Shown here: positions 6,404 to 9,189 of the stretch, in pieces
How positions within the stretch are numbered: the first letter of the stretch is position 1
How the letters are laid out: the number at the start of each line of letters is the position of its first letter
Assembly: GCA_021817755.1 (NCBI GenBank)
Contig: JAKAGC010000109.1
Coordinates: forward strand, 1-9,189
Direction: 5' to 3'
Source: Acidobacteriota bacterium
GTDB lineage: Bacteria > Acidobacteriota > Aminicenantia > UBA2199
DNA length: 9,189 nt
Made by a program: the position numbers and the translations under genes
Notes under the pieces: generated by a model
Told to the model about the DNA's origin: nothing
Seen by the model: the letters and a program-made list of their open reading frames with translations, nothing else
The model's database searches: none

Positions 6404-7240
6404 ATGAAGCGACCGAATAAATATATCTTACCGATTGTTATGCTGATAGGTTGTTTATTAATCGTCCCATTATATGCTGAGAGCGAGAAAGATATGTTCG
6501 ATAAGGCACGGATTGCCCTTTTCGACCGGAAATGGGACGAAGCGCTTTCAGGATTAAACCGATTGTTAACTCAATATCCCAACAGCGGTTATAAGGGCCA
6601 GGTTCTATTCTATAAAGGAAAATGCTATGAAGAGAAAAATGCGATGCAGCAGGCAATAGATAGTTACAACGCATTTCTAAAAATTTCTTCAAATGAGAGC
6701 CTTAATGAAGAGGCATCGAGAGCAATAATCGATATGAATTATTCTCTTTACCGTTCCACAGGAAACAAGAAATACCTGGGAGAAATTACAAATTTTCTTT
6801 CAAACCGGCAGAAGGTCGTTAAATATTATGCAGCTTTCAAATTGAGTTACGCGGATGATAAAATCTATGCATCCAAAAGTATTCCGGTTTTAAAACGAAT
6901 AGTGGAATCGGATGATGATAAAGATTTGGTGGACCGGGCGAAAATTGCATTAATGCGAGTAAACCCGAGTGTATTAAAAGAGGTTACGCCTAACCAATCG
7001 AATGAGAACAAGTTACTCTCGATTCAGGTTTATGATAAACATTCTAAGAGTGATTCCTTTTCGATAAAGATTCCATTTATGCTGGCAAGGCTGGCTCTGG
7101 ATTCATTATCGAATAAGGACAAAACTCTCTTAAAAAAAGAAGGATATGATCTAAATAAAATAATAGAAACTCTTGTAAAAACAAAAGAATTATTACGATT
7201 CGAGTCGGAAGATACAGTTATAAGAATCAAATTGGAATAG
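6404..7240 (+). CDS. Exported TPR protein with repeated C-terminal domain
   Basis: This 278-residue protein has a signal peptide (residues 1-25), with likely cleavage after LYA. An LIGC sequence at 14-17 resembles a lipobox, but the hydrophobic run continues past it. Two TPR-like repeats follow (about 31-61 and 64-94, YfiO/YbgF-like), then a helical HEAT-like stretch to about 190. Residues 200-278 form the domain shared with the first and last proteins of the operon: LLSIQVYD strand, KIPFMLARLALDSL helix with Pro224, YDLNKIIETLVK helix, and closing strand VIRIKLE. I place the start at the ATG at 6404, with GAGG 6 bases upstream. An in-frame GTG at 6392 would overlap the anti-sigma gene. The gap to that gene is 1 bp, so the two are one transcript. 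A periplasmic partner of the anti-sigma factor is a reasonable inference. Confidence 0.85.
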   Translation: MKRPNKYILPIVMLIGCLLIVPLYAESEKDMFDKARIALFDRKWDEALSGLNRLLTQYPNSGYKGQVLFYKGKCYEEKNAMQQAIDSYNAFLKISSNESLNEEASRAIIDMNYSLYRSTGNKKYLGEITNFLSNRQKVVKYYAAFKLSYADDKIYASKSIPVLKRIVESDDDKDLVDRAKIALMRVNPSVLKEVTPNQSNENKLLSIQVYDKHSKSDSFSIKIPFMLARLALDSLSNKDKTLLKKEGYDLNKIIETLVKTKELLRFESEDTVIRIKLE

Positions 7241-7320
7241 CCCTAAATAAAGGTCTAATCATAAAATAAGCACAAAAAAATTCAAAACAATACATCTATA
7301 CAAAATAGAATGGAGGAATC

Positions 7321-7722
7321 ATGAAAAAAAAATTAGTATTAGTCGTTGCTGTGTTGGCCGCTTTTTTGGCAGTCTCATTTGTAGTGTTCGCGAATTCGGA
7401 TGATGATTATAAGGTTATCAAACGAGCCACTAGCGTTGAAAAGAGTTCCGGTACCCCTACATTTTTCTGCCTGGAAGTAAAGGATAATAAAGCAAAGAAA
7501 GTAGAAGTAAAAATGAAAGTGCCTCTTTCCCTGATTGAAATGTTCTCCGATTGCGTTAAGGATAAAATCGATGAGAATGTAGGAAAGGATGGCAAAAATT
7601 GCAAAATCGGTATCAATGATATCGACATCAAGAAGGTGCTGGCTGAGTTAAAAAAAGGCGGTTCGGAAATTTTGATTGAAGTAGACAATGGTGATAACTC
7701 AGTTAGAATCTGGCTGGAATAG
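7321..7722 (+). CDS. Small exported acidic protein, single-domain form
   Basis: This 133-residue protein has a clear signal peptide (MKKK, a long Val/Leu/Ala core, cleavage after VFA at 24). The mature part of about 109 residues is almost entirely the domain shared with two other proteins of this operon: FFCLEVKD strand (48-55), KVPLSLIEMF helix with Pro68, NDIDIKKVLAELKK helix (99-112), and the closing acidic strand ending VRIWLE. Cys50, Cys78 and Cys94 lie in the mature part, an odd number that could allow one disulfide and one free thiol. Start at 7321: GGAGG 4 bases upstream. It lies 80 bp after the TPR gene without a clear terminator or a convincing promoter between them. It is the last gene before the terminator. 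The function is unknown. Confidence 0.83.
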   Translation: MKKKLVLVVAVLAAFLAVSFVVFANSDDDYKVIKRATSVEKSSGTPTFFCLEVKDNKAKKVEVKMKVPLSLIEMFSDCVKDKIDENVGKDGKNCKIGINDIDIKKVLAELKKGGSEILIEVDNGDNSVRIWLE

Positions 7723-7802
7723 AGTTTAAGTTCGTAAATCACTGACTTTATTCCCGGATTAACTATGGAATGGTTGTATCTGAACTGTAGAAATTAAAGG
7801 TG

Positions 7803-7848
7803 AAAACGGAGACAAAGGGATAATAACCCGGTGTCTCCGTTTTTTTTT
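7803..7848 (+). terminator. Intrinsic terminator of the rightward operon
   Basis: Arms AAAACGGAGACA (7803-7814) and TGTCTCCGTTTT (7832-7843) pair perfectly over 12 bp. An inner GGG/CCC stem (7817-7819 with 7827-7829) sits around a 7-base loop, and T residues run from 7840 to 7848. It ends the rightward operon. On the other strand the stem is followed by only about four T residues, so it may act as a weaker terminator for the convergent EAL/HDOD gene. Confidence 0.9.
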
Positions 7849-7868
7849 ATTTAAACATCAGAAAAAAA

Positions 7869-9104
7869 TCAAGAATTGGAGAGAAATTTTGACCACTCGA
7901 CGGCATCGAGATAAAGAACGGCGAGTTTTTCTTCATTTAATTTATGTTTTTGGGCAATAGAGCTGACGGTTTCCCATTCGCCTTTTTCAAAGGCTTTTAC
8001 ACATCCGAGGATATCATAAGATTGTCCGTCTTCCCCCATTAGAACTGTTTTCACATGATCATCCAATGGAAGTTCGGCGAGGATTTCAGACATGGGAAGA
8101 TCGATAAATGCTTCAACCAGGGAAAACATACCGATTAAAAATAGATCCGACGGATGATCTTCCAATTTGAATTCTTCGGCGATGGATTCCAGGAATCGAG
8201 CGCGTATAACGGCTGTAACCATTAATTCCATGGGTTTTTCTTTTCCAATACCGCTCATAACGATAATGGTCAACCACCGTTTGATCTCGCGTTTTCCCAA
8301 TAAAAGTAATGCATGAGAGATAGACCGAATTTCAACTCTAAAGCCATACGAAGCGGAATTAATAAAACGAAACAGTTTATAAGCTAGAGAAACATCGTGT
8401 TTTATAATAGATTCGATCTCTTCTATATTAAAATTGGGATCATAAATTTTACGAAGGATATTTAGGTAATTGGCTTTGTACCCGGGCATTTCCTGTCGAG
8501 AGACCAAGGAGGGTTTCCTGAAAAAGAATCCCTGAAAGTAAGTATATCCGAAAGCCACGGCTTCCTGGAACTCTTCTCTATTTTCTATTTTTGAGGCAAT
8601 AAATTTTATATGGGGAGCATTAACTCTTTCAATAACATTACGTCGTTCTAATGTAGAAGCCGTTTTAAAATTAACTTTAATCAAATCCGCCATATCGATA
8701 AAGGGGCGCAGGGATTCATCATAAGCGAAATTATCCAGTACAATCGAATAACCTGCACGCTTTATCCTGGAACATTCTCTTATAACATACAATTCCGGTT
8801 GGATAGTTTCGACAATTTCAACACCTAAAATATCACGGGAAAATAATAACGGAGCGTGAGCCAAAAGCAATTTTTGATCAAAATTAATAAATGCCTTCTT
8901 GTTATCGGTAAGTTTTTGCAGTCCAATCAGCAAACTGTTTGCAATAACTTTAATAGTTGCCAATTGATCGTTTGCAATAAATGCCCTGTTTTCCATATCG
9001 GAGCGGTACAGTAATTCATAAGCGAAAACGTGGCTTTGATTATCAAATATGGGCTGTCTTGCGATAAATATGTTGGCTTTTTCTTCTATTCTTTCTTCAG
9101 GCAT
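7869..9104 (-). CDS. EAL-HDOD regulatory protein with degenerate EAL domain
   Basis: This 411-residue protein has the YuxH/CdgJ-type architecture. The N-terminal EAL-like domain (about 11-198) starts at IARQPIFD and contains YELLYR (29-34), FINF (72-75), VEIVET (95-100) and YFQGFFFRKP (189-198). A C-terminal HDOD domain (about 200-400) follows. Key catalytic positions of c-di-GMP phosphodiesterases are altered: LDNF (123-126) replaces LDDF, IKVNF (142-146) replaces IKIDF, and KIENREEF replaces EGVET. The protein is therefore expected to be a signalling or scaffolding protein without phosphodiesterase activity. There is no signal peptide or membrane helix, so it is cytosolic. Start at 9104: GGGGA lies shortly upstream. 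It is transcribed alone and converges on the sigma operon; I see no evidence that it belongs to that system. Confidence 0.92.
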   Translation of the reverse strand: MPEERIEEKANIFIARQPIFDNQSHVFAYELLYRSDMENRAFIANDQLATIKVIANSLLIGLQKLTDNKKAFINFDQKLLLAHAPLLFSRDILGVEIVETIQPELYVIRECSRIKRAGYSIVLDNFAYDESLRPFIDMADLIKVNFKTASTLERRNVIERVNAPHIKFIASKIENREEFQEAVAFGYTYFQGFFFRKPSLVSRQEMPGYKANYLNILRKIYDPNFNIEEIESIIKHDVSLAYKLFRFINSASYGFRVEIRSISHALLLLGKREIKRWLTIIVMSGIGKEKPMELMVTAVIRARFLESIAEEFKLEDHPSDLFLIGMFSLVEAFIDLPMSEILAELPLDDHVKTVLMGEDGQSYDILGCVKAFEKGEWETVSSIAQKHKLNEEKLAVLYLDAVEWSKFLSNS

Positions 9105-9121
9105 ATATTCCCCAGACTTTA

Positions 9122-9150
9122 ATTATAGTGAAAACCGTAGAGGAATGCAA
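9122..9150 (-). promoter_or_regulatory. Sigma-70-like promoter of the EAL-HDOD gene
   Basis: On the minus strand a perfect TATAAT (9122-9127) is preceded, after exactly 17 bp, by TTGCAT (9145-9150), which keeps the TTG core of the -35. Transcription would start near 9115, giving a leader of roughly 10 bases that includes the GGGGA ribosome binding site. Confidence 0.55.
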
Positions 9151-9189
9151 TAGATTTTCCGAATGACTAAACAAATATAAACCTATGAA

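Noticed and set aside
7241..7320. Separate promoter for the last small protein of the rightward operon
   Set aside because: TATACA at 7297-7302 is -10-like, but no acceptable -35 lies 16-18 bp upstream.

Overview
The window is AT-rich bacterial DNA with ten protein-coding genes that I can support, and no RNA gene, CRISPR array, transposase or phage gene. Exported proteins, a probable lipoprotein and zinc-finger anti-sigma factors suggest a diderm (Gram-negative-type) bacterium. The periplasmic half of the second anti-sigma factor resembles proteins I associate with Acidobacteriota/Aminicenantota-like lineages, but Spirochaetota or another phylum cannot be excluded. No gene here fixes the taxonomy.

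Layout. Bases 1-318 hold no convincing gene, but contain a GC-rich hairpin and a cluster of short AT-rich repeats. From 4286 down to 319, five genes run leftward: an ECF-type sigma factor, its membrane zinc-finger anti-sigma factor with a C-terminal TPR region, an Alx-type TerC-family membrane protein, a sulfotransferase-family protein and a small exported protein that may be a piece of a beta-propeller. From 4451 to 7722, five genes run rightward: a small probable lipoprotein, a second ECF sigma factor, a second membrane zinc-finger anti-sigma factor, an exported TPR protein and a small exported acidic protein. A strong hairpin terminator follows at 7803-7848. Beyond it, a convergent leftward gene (9104-7869) encodes a protein with a degenerate EAL domain joined to an HDOD domain, with its own sigma-70-like promoter at the right edge.

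How it works together. Two sigma/anti-sigma pairs sit back to back and share a 164-bp divergent promoter region, in which both predicted start regions carry a -35-like element followed by a T-tract. The most interesting signal is that three exported proteins of the rightward operon (the lipoprotein, the TPR protein and the last small protein) end in the same roughly 80-residue domain. It has the pattern strand, Ile/Val-Pro-led helix, Asp-Leu/Ile-rich helix, and a terminal acidic strand ending in Leu-Glu or Leu-Asp. A similar domain is known to me from LiaX/YvlB-like and DUF2089-like proteins. The region therefore looks like an envelope-stress locus built from paired ECF switches plus a family of exported partner proteins. 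The function itself is inferred.
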